DNA of 64,000 nucleotides. Origin: Echinimonas agarilytica (GTDB taxonomy: Bacteria > Pseudomonadota > Gammaproteobacteria > Enterobacterales > Neiellaceae). The translations under genes and the position numbers were made by a program. The first letter of the stretch is position 1. Each line of letters begins with the position of its first letter. The DNA lies in NCBI RefSeq assembly GCF_023703465.1, contig NZ_JAMQGP010000007.1, forward strand, positions 124,001 to 188,000, read 5' to 3'. The notes beneath the pieces were generated by a model. That model was not told where the DNA came from. It did no database searches and was given only the letters and a program-made list of their open reading frames with translations. Positions 9,795 to 19,044 of this stretch are shown here, one piece after another.

Positions 9795-9879
9795 GCCGAG
9801 ATTTTAAAATACTGATACGTTAATCAAAATTTAACGCTTCGTGAAAGCCGCTAATGTCTGTATACAATAAGGAATAATC

Positions 9880-10503
9880 ATGAAATTGCTCTCTACTTTT
9901 GCACTTGCAGCAACTATTGCTTTGACTGGATGCCAATCAACCAATGCCATTTTGGAAAATCAACCTATCGAACTTTTTAACGGCTCTGATTTAACCAACT
10001 GGACTATTGAAAGTAATGGTAAATTTCATGTGTCAAACGGGGTCATCAAATTAAACCGAGGTACGGGCTGGTTACGCTCAAACGACAAATTTTCAGACTA
10101 TGTGCTAACCATCGAATTTCGATTTATGGAAGAAGGCGCGAATAGCGGCATTTTCATTCGAACCCAAGGCACAATGCATGAAGACGAAAAAGGGTACCCA
10201 AATAACGGCTATCAGGTACAAGTGATGGACACGCTCGAAGGTAATGCTCTAGGAAAACTTATTCCTTACGGCGCCCCTGAGTTTCAACACACCTTCGATC
10301 TAGAAGCACTCAAACGAGCTTATAAACCACACGGACAATGGCATACCTACCAAATCACTGCTCAAGGTGAAACCTTCTCAATTGTGCTGAATGGTGAAGT
10401 CGTTAGCACAGCGACTAACATTAAAAATCTAGATGGGCATATAGGTATTCAAGGAGAATTCGGGTTATTGGAATTTCGAAAAATTGAGATTATAGAACTC
10501 TAA
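9880..10503 (+). CDS. DUF1080 (3-keto-disaccharide hydrolase-like) lipoprotein
   Basis: A 207-residue lipoprotein (ALTGC lipobox, Cys18) made almost entirely of one DUF1080 domain (PF06439), a concanavalin-like jelly roll. Typical strings are ELFNGSDLTNW near residue 33, FRFMEEGANSGIFIRTQG, NNGYQVQVMD and the C-terminal GHIGIQGEFGLLEFRKIEI. Members act as 3-keto-glycoside hydrolases or as sugar-binding proteins, so the role is open. It leads the rightward gene group of the locus, followed 250 bp later by a BNR-type lyase. Confidence 0.85.
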   Translation: MKLLSTFALAATIALTGCQSTNAILENQPIELFNGSDLTNWTIESNGKFHVSNGVIKLNRGTGWLRSNDKFSDYVLTIEFRFMEEGANSGIFIRTQGTMHEDEKGYPNNGYQVQVMDTLEGNALGKLIPYGAPEFQHTFDLEALKRAYKPHGQWHTYQITAQGETFSIVLNGEVVSTATNIKNLDGHIGIQGEFGLLEFRKIEIIEL

Positions 10504-10753
10504 TATCTGCTCTCGTTTCCCGGCGCTTGATGTCATTTATGACACTTTGATTGATCGCGCTTCATAAATCGTTTTCTTCGTTCAATACAAGTTCAATATC
10601 GGCATGACTGAGTGGCTATTGGAGAGTTCAATGAGGCTTGATGAAGTTGCGTATAGCGCTCAGTACAACCGACCTAAACTAACAGTCTCGACAAATTATC
10701 GGCAGACGCTGTTTAGTTAAACCAAGATCAACACTTTGATAAAGGTTCTCAAG

Positions 10754-12478
10754 ATGTTCCGCAGTAAAACCAACAAACGCATCAACACAAAGCGCCCCCT
10801 ACTAGGGTCGGTCTTATGTTTCACAGCAGTATTAATTACAACGGCTTGCTCAACCCCAACCAAAGTCGTTGCTGAACCGCTCACTCCAGTTGCTATCAAC
10901 GAGCAAACATTCTTAGACAAACGTACAGCGTTGATCATTAAACACGCACATAACGACAGTACATTTGAAGCGTTACAAGACCGTATAAAGGACAATGATT
11001 CGGAAAGTGCTGAATACTGGCGCTGGCGCATCGACCAGTATCTCTATGGCCAATACCCTGAATATCAACCGATATACGATGCCTTCACACAGGGAAAAGG
11101 ATTTCATGATATTTATGCTCTTCCCCAAGAAAATTTGGGACCAAAAAAATTGCCCTCTTCGGTCCAACCTGAATTGCCCAAAGGCTATTTCACCGATAAT
11201 TTGCCCGGCAACCCGCACACAGGTTGGCATGACGTAAACGCAAATAAGGTATATGTCGTTTATCAAGGTCAACTCACAGATCCCTACATTGCAAGTTATG
11301 ACCTAAAGACCCAAATATGGGATGGCCCTTTTAAAGCAGCACAAAGTACGCTGTCAAAAGGAGAACGCAAAATTGATAGCCATGGTCGCCCCATCATCGA
11401 ACAAGACACACTTGGTCATTTTCATATCGTTTACGGTGGCCACGGAGGGGAACGTGAAGACGGACTTAATCCTATGTCGTTCGATACTCCACATGCCGGC
11501 GGAAGAATGCTACACGTTGTTTCTGAGAAACCTAATGACATCAGCAAATTCAAACAAGTCAACGACATCACTCCATTTGCCTCGTATACCAATAGTCAGA
11601 AAATGGCCAATGGCGACATTTACTTGTTTACACGCGCAGGTACGCATAAGTCTCCGTGGGTCTATTACAAAATGAAAAGTGGTAGCCAAACCTTCGATCC
11701 CCCCGTCATGATAACTTGGCCAACTACACAAAAAGGTGATCCCATTACGGTGGACACTTTCTATATAAACCCAGAGAAGGTCTCAGACACAGAAATTGCC
11801 ATTAGCGCCCTGTGGCACGCTTGTAATTTCAATGAAATACACAACAAGACTAATTATGGGCGACTCAATGTCTATTACATGAAGTTAAATACTACAAATG
11901 ACACGTTTTATAACGCCCAAGGCCAAACATTAACGCTACCGATCACCCTTGCTTCTGCGAATACAAATATCCTAGCTTATGACTCAAAAAAGTCCGGAGA
12001 AACAAGCTTTAGTACCCGACCACTAAAGCTTGAATCTAAGCAACCAGCAGTGGCCTACCAAGTAAGAGCACCAGGCATCCGTGAATGGCGAATGACATCC
12101 TTTACTAACGACCACTGGCAGCACAGCCAACCACTTCCCAATACGGACAATAGAACGCTTCTCGATGAGGCAAGTAACAACATCTATAACATCGTGAAAC
12201 TAGATGTATTAGGAACAGGCGACAATTCCAAGAAAGCCATGGTGCTCTACAAAGATTCCAGCAATAACTCAGTATTCGCTTCGGCGATACGACAAAGCAT
12301 AAATGACCAACATTGGCGTGTTGAACAAAAGCACCTCAGTGTTGCCAAGGCTCGCATTGAAATGAACTCGGTGAGGGATGATTCAGGCGAAACAATATCT
12401 GTTATCCTAAATATTAAAAAGGGAGCCTCTCAGCGCTTGTATCTCTGGCACGACGGTAAATTTCGCCCAAGCCATTAA
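10754..12478 (+). CDS. Second BNR-propeller lipoprotein, PL24/PL25-type lyase candidate
   Basis: A 574-residue BNR_4 family protein. The start is ATG 10754, 8 nt after AAGG, rather than the in-frame TTG 18 nt upstream. An N-terminal hydrophobic segment ending LITTAC suggests a lipoprotein (Cys32). A ~110-residue leader domain precedes the propeller. Propeller motifs parallel those of the 3145 protein: VYVVYQGQLTDPYIASYD, IVYGGHGG, a second histidine in TPHAGGRML 17 residues later, and YLFTRAGTHKSPWVYYKM. The pair of histidines plus Tyr/Arg region fits ulvan-lyase catalysis. It is probably a paralog with a different chain preference. The activity is inferred. Confidence 0.72.
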   Translation: MFRSKTNKRINTKRPLLGSVLCFTAVLITTACSTPTKVVAEPLTPVAINEQTFLDKRTALIIKHAHNDSTFEALQDRIKDNDSESAEYWRWRIDQYLYGQYPEYQPIYDAFTQGKGFHDIYALPQENLGPKKLPSSVQPELPKGYFTDNLPGNPHTGWHDVNANKVYVVYQGQLTDPYIASYDLKTQIWDGPFKAAQSTLSKGERKIDSHGRPIIEQDTLGHFHIVYGGHGGEREDGLNPMSFDTPHAGGRMLHVVSEKPNDISKFKQVNDITPFASYTNSQKMANGDIYLFTRAGTHKSPWVYYKMKSGSQTFDPPVMITWPTTQKGDPITVDTFYINPEKVSDTEIAISALWHACNFNEIHNKTNYGRLNVYYMKLNTTNDTFYNAQGQTLTLPITLASANTNILAYDSKKSGETSFSTRPLKLESKQPAVAYQVRAPGIREWRMTSFTNDHWQHSQPLPNTDNRTLLDEASNNIYNIVKLDVLGTGDNSKKAMVLYKDSSNNSVFASAIRQSINDQHWRVEQKHLSVAKARIEMNSVRDDSGETISVILNIKKGASQRLYLWHDGKFRPSH

Positions 12479-12496
12479 TATTTTGAATTGAGTGTG

Positions 12497-12525
12497 AGAT
12501 AGCAACGGTGAAGGCCGTGCTATCT
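12497..12525 (+). terminator. Hairpin terminator after the second BNR gene
   Basis: Stem AGATAGCA/TGCTATCT with an inner CGG/CCG continuation, 19 nt after the stop codon. The T-run is short, so termination strength is uncertain. Confidence 0.5.
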
Positions 12526-12951
12526 TACATCGTGCTCCGTCCCAACATCTCCTGCCCTCGTATGTTTATGCATTCGATCCAATCTCGCCGGTGCGTTTTA
12601 AGCACTTGGCAATAGGTCGAAATCATGATCGACAACAACAATTGCCCCCCCTCTGCAACTGTTGGAATCTGTACTTCAAGAATTGTCGGTGTACAATAGC
12701 CCCAAGTTTGGACAACAATCTTTTGTGAACAATCTACCAAAGTAGCTTAATGCGGTTAAAGGTAAGTGTTCAATGAACCGTCGAAGCCCTTATTTCAAAT
12801 TCTAGCTTTGTGGTTTGGATGAAGTAGGTACATTCACCGCTCAACCCTTTGATTTGCCCAGATGCAGAAAGCTGTGCTTGAATACTGTTAAACCAGAGAG
12901 CCGGCTTTTCTTTGATTTCAATTTTCTGGCCGCCATGGTGTACCAAAACAA
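12526..12951. other. Intergenic stretch, no gene recognised
   Basis: 426 bp before the large FG-GAP lipoprotein. Short open frames exist on both strands, but none has a ribosome site or a recognisable motif. No phased GACC array is present. Confidence 0.4.
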
Positions 12952-15900
12952 ATGAAAAAAATAATCAAAAATATTGCCCTCATATCATTATCCGCCGTTC
13001 TCATTACTGGTTGCCACCCCTCCGACACAAGCCAAATTTCCACCATAGTCCCTCCTCACCAGCCATTTAATTTTGAATACCAAGTGTCTGGAGATCGCAC
13101 TAAGCGGGTGGTCATCGAGGTTGATAACCCTTCCGAATATGCTTATATAAGCTTGTATAGTGGCGAGCAATTGCTCATCGACCATTTGGATATTCCAACC
13201 ACCGGACATCAAACCCTTAGCGCTCTGGTCACATTTAAAAATGAAGGTGAAGTTACGCTTCAGATAAGAAGCAATAATGCCAACCTAGCAATTAAAAACC
13301 TAAGCTTTGAGCCTTTCAGTGACATTACCGTCCCCACATTTTCCGATATATCAGTGCAAGCAGGGCTCGACAAGATCAGCTCTATTAAGTATGGCGGCCC
13401 CACCATTGCAGACATAGACAACGACGGTGACTATGACTTTATCGTCAACAACCATAATGCCGAAAGTAGTAAGCTCTACTGGAATAACGGCAACGGCACT
13501 GTGACACGTCATGACTATGATCTTGCCCGCTGGTTTATGCATGATCTTCATGGTACTGCCGCAGGCGATTACGACAATGATGGCCAACTCGATTTGGTGG
13601 TCACACAGGGTGGCGGCAACGGTACCAACCCCTCTAAAACCAATTTCTACACCAATAAAAACGGCACGTTGGTGCTGACCACTGGTGACGTGGGTATTGA
13701 CCGGGGTGGCCGCGGCCGAGGTGCGAAATGGTTAGATATGGATTTAGACGGCGACTTAGACCTGCTGTTGATTAACGAAACAAGCCTCACCCAAAGTAAA
13801 CCACAACACTTTTTCTATGAAAACTTGGGCGACGGCACTTTCGCCTTTAAATCGGTAGACGGTGTTCAAGATATTCATCAGTCCCGAGTGCTCGTCACCG
13901 ACTTTAATGGTGATCATATCGATGATTTAGTGATGTATGCTCCCCTTGAACTTTGGCAAGGTAACGGCGACTCAACCTTTACCAATGTGTCTAGTCTGGT
14001 GCCAAGCGCGCTAAAAGATACCCGACAAATCTCAGCCATCGTCGATATTGATATCGATAATGATGGTGATCAGGATCTTTATTTAGCCCGCGGCAAAGAG
14101 TTTGAAAATGGCAGAGGAGAGAAACCCTGGGCTGATTTTGATCCTATCGGACACGTTATCTCTTATAAAACTAGGGGATTCAAAGGCGTCGATCAGTTTG
14201 ATTTCAGCGCAGACGACACCATCGAGTTCAACAACTATTATTTCTTGCCTGTTGGTATGTTTCGGAACCGAGAATATCCAATTTTTCTCGGCAGTCAAAA
14301 ACAGCGCACAGTCCTTTCGTCCGGTGGCGACATGTCAATCGCTGCCGCTACAGCTGCAGGTTGGCCAGATGACATATCCGAAGACGGTATCTACCTCGGC
14401 TACCTCGGCAACGGTAAATGGCGCGCGGCGTTAGTCCGAGACGAAATCCGGTTTTGGGGCTTCAAGTTCAGCTTGACTGGCGTGACTAATTTTGAACCCA
14501 AGTTTGAGCTACAAAACCGCAACGAAGCTGACTATTTACTCCGCAATGATGGCGACCGCTTCGTCGACGTATCCAACCAGTGGGGCATTATGCCGATGGG
14601 TAATTCCCTTGGCGTAACAACCGGTGACTTCAACAACGATACTCACCAAGATCTTTTCGTTTATCGCTGGGGCTTAATCAGCGGCCGTATTTCAGACTAT
14701 TTGTTACTGAATAATGGCCAAGGGCAATTCGATACAGTCACAATGCATGGTGCAGCCGACGTTGGTGGCCCCGGCAATGGTGATATGGGCCAAGCATTCG
14801 ATTTTGACCTTGATGGCAAGCTCGACCTACTCAGCGGCAGCGAAGGCGGTGAATGGTACCTTTACCAAAACAACACTAGCGCGGCAGGCAACTACGCCCT
14901 CGTTCGAGTAGGGTATTCTCCAGATTCGAACATTGATCCAATATCTGCAGAAGTGGTGATCGAGACCGATACTGGACACTATCGCAAGCGAGTCGGTTCA
15001 GCCGGGGCTGTGTTCTCACAAAGTTTGTTGAATATTGTACATTTTGGTCTTGCTGATGCAGAAAGAATCGCCAAAATTTCAGTACGCTGGCGCAATGGTG
15101 AAACCGTCGAATTATTCGATAAAGCCGTCAATCAAGTGTTTGACACCGATCGGCTCGATCCACACCTTATCGCATTCGACAAGGTCAGCGATACTATTCG
15201 CCACGGCTCCACACAGCAATTGGCCGTGAAGATCAGTCCAGCCAAAGCAGACGCAAGACTGCATTGGCAATCGAACAATGATTCTGTATTAACGGTCGAC
15301 CAGCAGGGCCGCGTCACTGCGGTAGGTGCAGCCAATGAAACTGCATCCATTGTGGCAACCAGCCCAGCAAATGGCTTAACAGCTCACTCCACTTTAACGA
15401 TTAATGACTGGTACCCAAAACCGCTGCAGGCCTTTGACATTAGTTCCTCCACTTCAGATTTATTGGTTGGAGACCAGCTAACATTTGATATCAACTGGGT
15501 TCCCGATGATGCTGACGATAGGAGTTTAATTTGGCAATCTAGCAACCCAGATGTGATCACAATTGACGCGAAAGGCATTGCCACAGCAGTGGGCAGCGGC
15601 ACAGCCTCTATTTTGGTTCAAGCCACGTCGAATGAAGCACTCTCGCAACACATTGAGATCAACGTCTCTCCCTACATAGAGCCGCATATCATCATTAAGA
15701 ACGCGGAGGATCTCAAAGTCATCAATGTGGGCGACACCATTAGTGTGGATATTGACTATCATGCCGGTAGTCGAAACACTGTCATCGCCTCGGATGAAGG
15801 CGGTATGCGTTTCTGGTTGCGCCACTTTATGTACAAATGGATCCCCGCTAAAGACATCGTTCATACTGATACGTCAGTGTTACGCACGACAGAAGGCCAG

Positions 15901-16053
15901 TCATCAATGCGCTTCTCGCTGGACGGATTAACCCCGAGCAACGAGCTGCCAGAAGGTCATTTCTATCAATTGCGCGTCACCTTCGCGAACAGCGAGGGAC
16001 AAATGGTCGACGCAGCAATAGATGATGTTCAGGTCATAGCAAAGCCAGACTAA
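12952..16053 (+). CDS. Large FG-GAP/VCBS, ASPIC-UnbV and Big_2 lipoprotein
   Basis: A 1033-residue exported lipoprotein (LITGC, Cys21). After a ~110-residue beta domain come FG-GAP/VCBS propeller repeats with calcium-loop signatures such as DIDNDGDYDF, DYDNDGQLDL, DMDLDGDLDL, DIDNDGDQDL and DFDLDGKLDL. A ~150-residue insertion (about 382-530) interrupts the propeller. An ASPIC/UnbV segment follows (HFGLADAERIAKISVRWRNG, near 700), then two bacterial Ig-like Big_2 domains (roughly 745-825 and 835-915) and a last beta domain. No enzymatic signature was recognised; binding of glycan or matrix at the cell surface is the most likely role. The ribosome site is weak. It sits at the right end of the ulvan-type locus. 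Confidence 0.85.
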   Translation: MKKIIKNIALISLSAVLITGCHPSDTSQISTIVPPHQPFNFEYQVSGDRTKRVVIEVDNPSEYAYISLYSGEQLLIDHLDIPTTGHQTLSALVTFKNEGEVTLQIRSNNANLAIKNLSFEPFSDITVPTFSDISVQAGLDKISSIKYGGPTIADIDNDGDYDFIVNNHNAESSKLYWNNGNGTVTRHDYDLARWFMHDLHGTAAGDYDNDGQLDLVVTQGGGNGTNPSKTNFYTNKNGTLVLTTGDVGIDRGGRGRGAKWLDMDLDGDLDLLLINETSLTQSKPQHFFYENLGDGTFAFKSVDGVQDIHQSRVLVTDFNGDHIDDLVMYAPLELWQGNGDSTFTNVSSLVPSALKDTRQISAIVDIDIDNDGDQDLYLARGKEFENGRGEKPWADFDPIGHVISYKTRGFKGVDQFDFSADDTIEFNNYYFLPVGMFRNREYPIFLGSQKQRTVLSSGGDMSIAAATAAGWPDDISEDGIYLGYLGNGKWRAALVRDEIRFWGFKFSLTGVTNFEPKFELQNRNEADYLLRNDGDRFVDVSNQWGIMPMGNSLGVTTGDFNNDTHQDLFVYRWGLISGRISDYLLLNNGQGQFDTVTMHGAADVGGPGNGDMGQAFDFDLDGKLDLLSGSEGGEWYLYQNNTSAAGNYALVRVGYSPDSNIDPISAEVVIETDTGHYRKRVGSAGAVFSQSLLNIVHFGLADAERIAKISVRWRNGETVELFDKAVNQVFDTDRLDPHLIAFDKVSDTIRHGSTQQLAVKISPAKADARLHWQSNNDSVLTVDQQGRVTAVGAANETASIVATSPANGLTAHSTLTINDWYPKPLQAFDISSSTSDLLVGDQLTFDINWVPDDADDRSLIWQSSNPDVITIDAKGIATAVGSGTASILVQATSNEALSQHIEINVSPYIEPHIIIKNAEDLKVINVGDTISVDIDYHAGSRNTVIASDEGGMRFWLRHFMYKWIPAKDIVHTDTSVLRTTEGQSSMRFSLDGLTPSNELPEGHFYQLRVTFANSEGQMVDAAIDDVQVIAKPD

Positions 16054-16070
16054 GCCCGCAAGACAACAAT

Positions 16071-16102
16071 GAACCCGCTTTCGAAGCAACAAGAGCGGGT
16101 TC
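16071..16102. terminator. Hairpin between convergent FG-GAP gene and sulfatase remnant
   Basis: Stem GAACCCGCT/AGCGGGTTC, 9 bp perfect, 18 nt past the FG-GAP stop. It has a weak T-run on the plus side. Confidence 0.55.
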
Positions 16103-16145
16103 GTGATTTAGTCATCGCAATAAGCGAAATGAACAATCTGCCCAT

Positions 16146-16430
16146 TCACCAACGAATCTCATACTTTTGAACCGCAAAAGAGCTAATCTGGGTTTCTATA
16201 TTCACCAATGAAAGACCTTCAGCAGCGAGCTGATCCATATTCGGGCTTAGCACATGCTTCGAACCGTAGATCCCTAAATCCACCCGCAGATCATCCACTA
16301 AGAAAATCAAAATGTTCGGCGACCGAGAGTTATCGCTCAGGCGTGTTGCTGGTTCAGCCATTGAGCCACTTTGACTACAAGACTGAAGGCAACATAGCGC
16401 CAGCATCGCCCCTGATATTTGTTTAAACAT
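16146..16430 (-). pseudogene. Sulfatase, 5' remnant only
   Basis: A 94-residue frame that begins like an intact lipoprotein sulfatase: AGGAG ribosome site, hydrophobic leader ending CLQSC, then [18 protein letters not shown] with the metal-binding Asp pair and [11 protein letters not shown]. Normal S1 sulfatases run 450-550 residues and reach the CxPxR motif about 20 residues further on; here the sequence changes to an unrelated tail ([19 protein letters not shown]) and stops. The active-site cysteine is absent, so it cannot be an active sulfatase. The wording resembles iduronate-2-sulfatase-like S1 members and differs from the intact sulfatase at 4643. It is probably a deletion remnant at the edge of the locus. 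Confidence 0.8.
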
Positions 16431-16839
16431 CAAATCTCCTATTCCATTTTTATTTCACATTTACGTTGCACCGAGCAATCGTTTTTATGCCAGTTCTATT
16501 GAGGTGAAGCTCCCAATAGAGCTGGCTTTGTGGTGAGTTATTAAGAAAAGGCGTCAGTGCCATAATTTGATACCCCGAATGGACCCAAACCGATAAAAAT
16601 AACCTTGCTTTTAATGCATTAGCTTGGGACATGATGTGAAAGGGTAAAAATAAGGTGATTGGCAGAGTGAGATAGTTGCTTTAGTTTTTTCAAAGTCAGC
16701 CTCAAAAATTTGAACAAATTGGATTTCAAGCTTGTTTGAACACTAAGCGTTCATGAGAGGTACAGCTTACCCAATATACAGTATCGATACTGTCTAAACC
16801 GACGAAGCGTTAAGCGTCAATTGGAGCAAGGGGTAGTTG

Positions 16840-17565
16840 ATGAAAAACTTCAAGTACAAGCGCAAAGAAGTTGAATTCTGGAGTATAACCGGCGAAATAT
16901 TGAGCCAGAATAAGTATTCTGAAACTCATGTACATTCGAGCGGTGGTGGAGGCTATGTTGGAAAAGATGGCGGCCATGTTAGCCCACCCAATGTTCATTC
17001 AAATACCATCACAAACCATGAATTTTGGATTAAGAAAAGTGATGGAAGTGAAAAATCAATACAACTTTCGGGTCATGACATACCGCTTCGTCCAGGTCAA
17101 AGAATAACGATTATTAGTGCAGGTATGAAAGGAAAGGATTCAGGTTACTATTCTGTATTAGTGAACCATCACGCCAATGAACATTGGTTTTTAAATAAGG
17201 CTGAAGCACTCAATAAGCAATTGAAAATCTATCAGGCAACAGGAAAATCGATATTGATAGCGGGCGCATTGTGGTGGGCCATTGCACAAGTGTCAAGCAG
17301 GCAGCTGTCTGATATCACAGCGTATTCTTTAAGTGCTGGATACAGTGGTCTATCTACCCTTTTGTCAGCAGATGCTGCAAATAACATTCTCAACCCAATC
17401 TGGCGTGCGGTGTCGAATCCTGAGCCAGTGATGTTCGGTTTTTGTGTGGCAGCCGGATTCATTGTGCTCCGTCTGATCATTAAAATACCGCGTATATTGA
17501 AAATGCATAAAATGCTTAATTTGCATCTCGAATCTTTAGCTCAAGCTTGTTACAAAAAGGCTTAA
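16840..17565 (+). CDS. Hypothetical protein with glycine-rich motif and two membrane segments
   Basis: A 241-residue protein, not recognised as a named family. The start is ATG 16840, 6 nt after AAGGGG. The N-terminal ~130 residues look soluble and carry an unusual glycine/histidine stretch (VHSSGGGGYVGKDGGHVSPP, residues ~31-50), then NHEFWIKKSDGSEKSIQL and PLRPGQRITII, suggesting a small beta-barrel or OB-like fold. Two hydrophobic segments follow (around 137-155 and 203-220), with a basic C-terminal tail. It is a single gene with a strong terminator. The function is unknown; a membrane-anchored sensor or nucleic-acid/ligand binder is only a guess. Confidence 0.75.
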   Translation: MKNFKYKRKEVEFWSITGEILSQNKYSETHVHSSGGGGYVGKDGGHVSPPNVHSNTITNHEFWIKKSDGSEKSIQLSGHDIPLRPGQRITIISAGMKGKDSGYYSVLVNHHANEHWFLNKAEALNKQLKIYQATGKSILIAGALWWAIAQVSSRQLSDITAYSLSAGYSGLSTLLSADAANNILNPIWRAVSNPEPVMFGFCVAAGFIVLRLIIKIPRILKMHKMLNLHLESLAQACYKKA

Positions 17566-17585
17566 CAAAAAATTCAACCATAAAA

Positions 17586-17615
17586 AAGGACCGAGCATTT
17601 TGCCGTTCGGTCCTT
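17586..17615. terminator. Strong terminator after the hypothetical gene
   Basis: A 9-bp perfect stem AAGGACCGA/TCGGTCCTT, preceded by A6 and followed by TTAATATT. It can act in both directions between the hypothetical gene (+) and dapD (-). Confidence 0.8.
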
Positions 17616-17666
17616 AATATTCGGCCAAGTACCATACGAGACTTAGCTTATGGTGATCATCATGGA

Positions 17667-18566
17667 TTAGTCGTTGCTATGTAAAGCAGAGTTTAATCCA
17701 CCCCATGATGTGCCATCGGTAGTAATCGCTTGAACTTCACCGGTTTGACTGTGACGACGGAACAACAACTTAGATTGGCCAGAAAGCTCACGAGCTGAAA
17801 CCAATGATCCGTCAGGTAACTTCACTTTAGTACCCGCAGTCAAATACAGGCCCGACTCCACAATACAGTCATCGCCCAAAGAGATACCTAAGCCGGCATT
17901 CGCACCGAGCAAGTTGCGCTGGCCCATTGAGATGACTTGCGTTCCACCGCCCGAAAGTGTTCCCATAATAGAAGCGCCACCGCCAATGTCAGTGTCTTCT
18001 GCAACCACAACCCCCGCACTGATGCGCCCTTCAACCATCGAGTTGCCCAATGTGCCGGCATTAAAGTTTACAAAGCCTTCGTGCATAACCGTGGTACCCG
18101 ACGCAAGGTGAGCACCTAAACGAACACGGTCAGCATCACCGATGCGAACCCCTTCAGGGATCACGTAGTCAGTCATACGTGGGAATTTGTCGATGGATGT
18201 GATGTTCAGTTGCAGAGCGTCTTCAGCGATGGCTTCGCGCAAGTTTTCTACTTCGCTTGGCAAAACTGGCCCCGCAGAAGTCCAAGCTACGTTCGTGAGC
18301 AATCCAAAAACGCCGTCTAAATTGATGGTGTGTGGACGGTAAGCACGCTCTGAGATCAGGTGCAGACGCAGGTAAGCCTCTTCTGCGGACTTAGGTGCAT
18401 CATCAACGGAAGCAATCTCCACCGTGACAAAATCACCTTTGATAATGCCAGCTTTGGCGGCTAAACAGTGACGTGCAATCTCTTTGTTTGATTTTGGGAA
18501 CCACACATCTAAAGTTGCACCTGTTTTAGCATCGCTATAACAGTGTCCAATACGCTTGATTGTCAT
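17667..18566 (-). CDS. dapD: Tetrahydrodipicolinate N-succinyltransferase
   Basis: Transfers succinyl from succinyl-CoA to tetrahydrodipicolinate in lysine/diaminopimelate synthesis; cytoplasmic. The start at ATG 18566 follows AAGAG with 7-nt spacing and gives 299 residues; a start 24 nt upstream lacks a site. The C-terminal half is a left-handed parallel beta-helix with hexapeptide repeats (IPEGVRIGDADRVRLGAHLA, GTTVMHEGFVNFNAGTLGN, GGGASIMGTLSGGGTQVISMG). The sequence type (MEGRIS-like, GTLSGGG) resembles the longer DapD form known from Actinobacteria and many gammaproteobacteria, not the 274-residue E. coli form. It is transcribed alone. Confidence 0.88.
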   Translation of the reverse strand: MTIKRIGHCYSDAKTGATLDVWFPKSNKEIARHCLAAKAGIIKGDFVTVEIASVDDAPKSAEEAYLRLHLISERAYRPHTINLDGVFGLLTNVAWTSAGPVLPSEVENLREAIAEDALQLNITSIDKFPRMTDYVIPEGVRIGDADRVRLGAHLASGTTVMHEGFVNFNAGTLGNSMVEGRISAGVVVAEDTDIGGGASIMGTLSGGGTQVISMGQRNLLGANAGLGISLGDDCIVESGLYLTAGTKVKLPDGSLVSARELSGQSKLLFRRHSQTGEVQAITTDGTSWGGLNSALHSND

Positions 18567-18590
18567 AATGCTACTCTTGTTATCGATCAA

Positions 18591-18932
18591 TTTGGAAAAT
18601 CAGCGCAGTAGTATAGCCGCCTATCAAACAAGTTTTAATCGAAACTTTTAACAAGGACGCAAATTAATGCCGTATGAGACTGTTTTGTTTAGAATCGATT
18701 GGCGTGATTAACAAAAAGCTCGGTAAATTGAGAGAACACCAAATCTATATGTGCCTGTTGCGTCGCTTAGGTGGCATCAAGCCCAACCGCAACAGTGCAG
18801 AAGTCCTGAGCGTCAACCTGTTCGAACGGAAATGAAATGCCCGACTCAAGCCAGTCAGTGTGACGGCACATTAACAACAGGCTTCCATCTATGGGCGAGT
18901 GTTTTTAGTACCTAATTTCAGTTGATAAAATT
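18591..18932. other. Intergenic stretch, no gene recognised
   Basis: Between dapD and efpL. No frame with a ribosome site or motif was found. It presumably holds the dapD promoter near 18600-18650. Confidence 0.4.
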
Positions 18933-18963
18933 AAGCCAGTTCCAACTATGAAAGAACTGGCTT
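18933..18963 (-). terminator. Terminator downstream of efpL
   Basis: A 10-bp perfect stem AAGCCAGTTC/GAACTGGCTT with an 11-nt loop, followed on the minus strand by TTAATTTTAT. It lies about 80 nt past the efpL stop. Confidence 0.78.
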
Positions 18964-19044
18964 GATTACGAAGCTGCATCATTGGGGACATGAACTTAGC
19001 CAATTCGTATGTGGCTTACAGCCGCGATATTCGAACACTAATTC

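Noticed and set aside
10736-10753. TTG at 10736 as start of the second BNR lyase
   Set aside because: ATG 10754 has a well-spaced AAGG and a better signal sequence.
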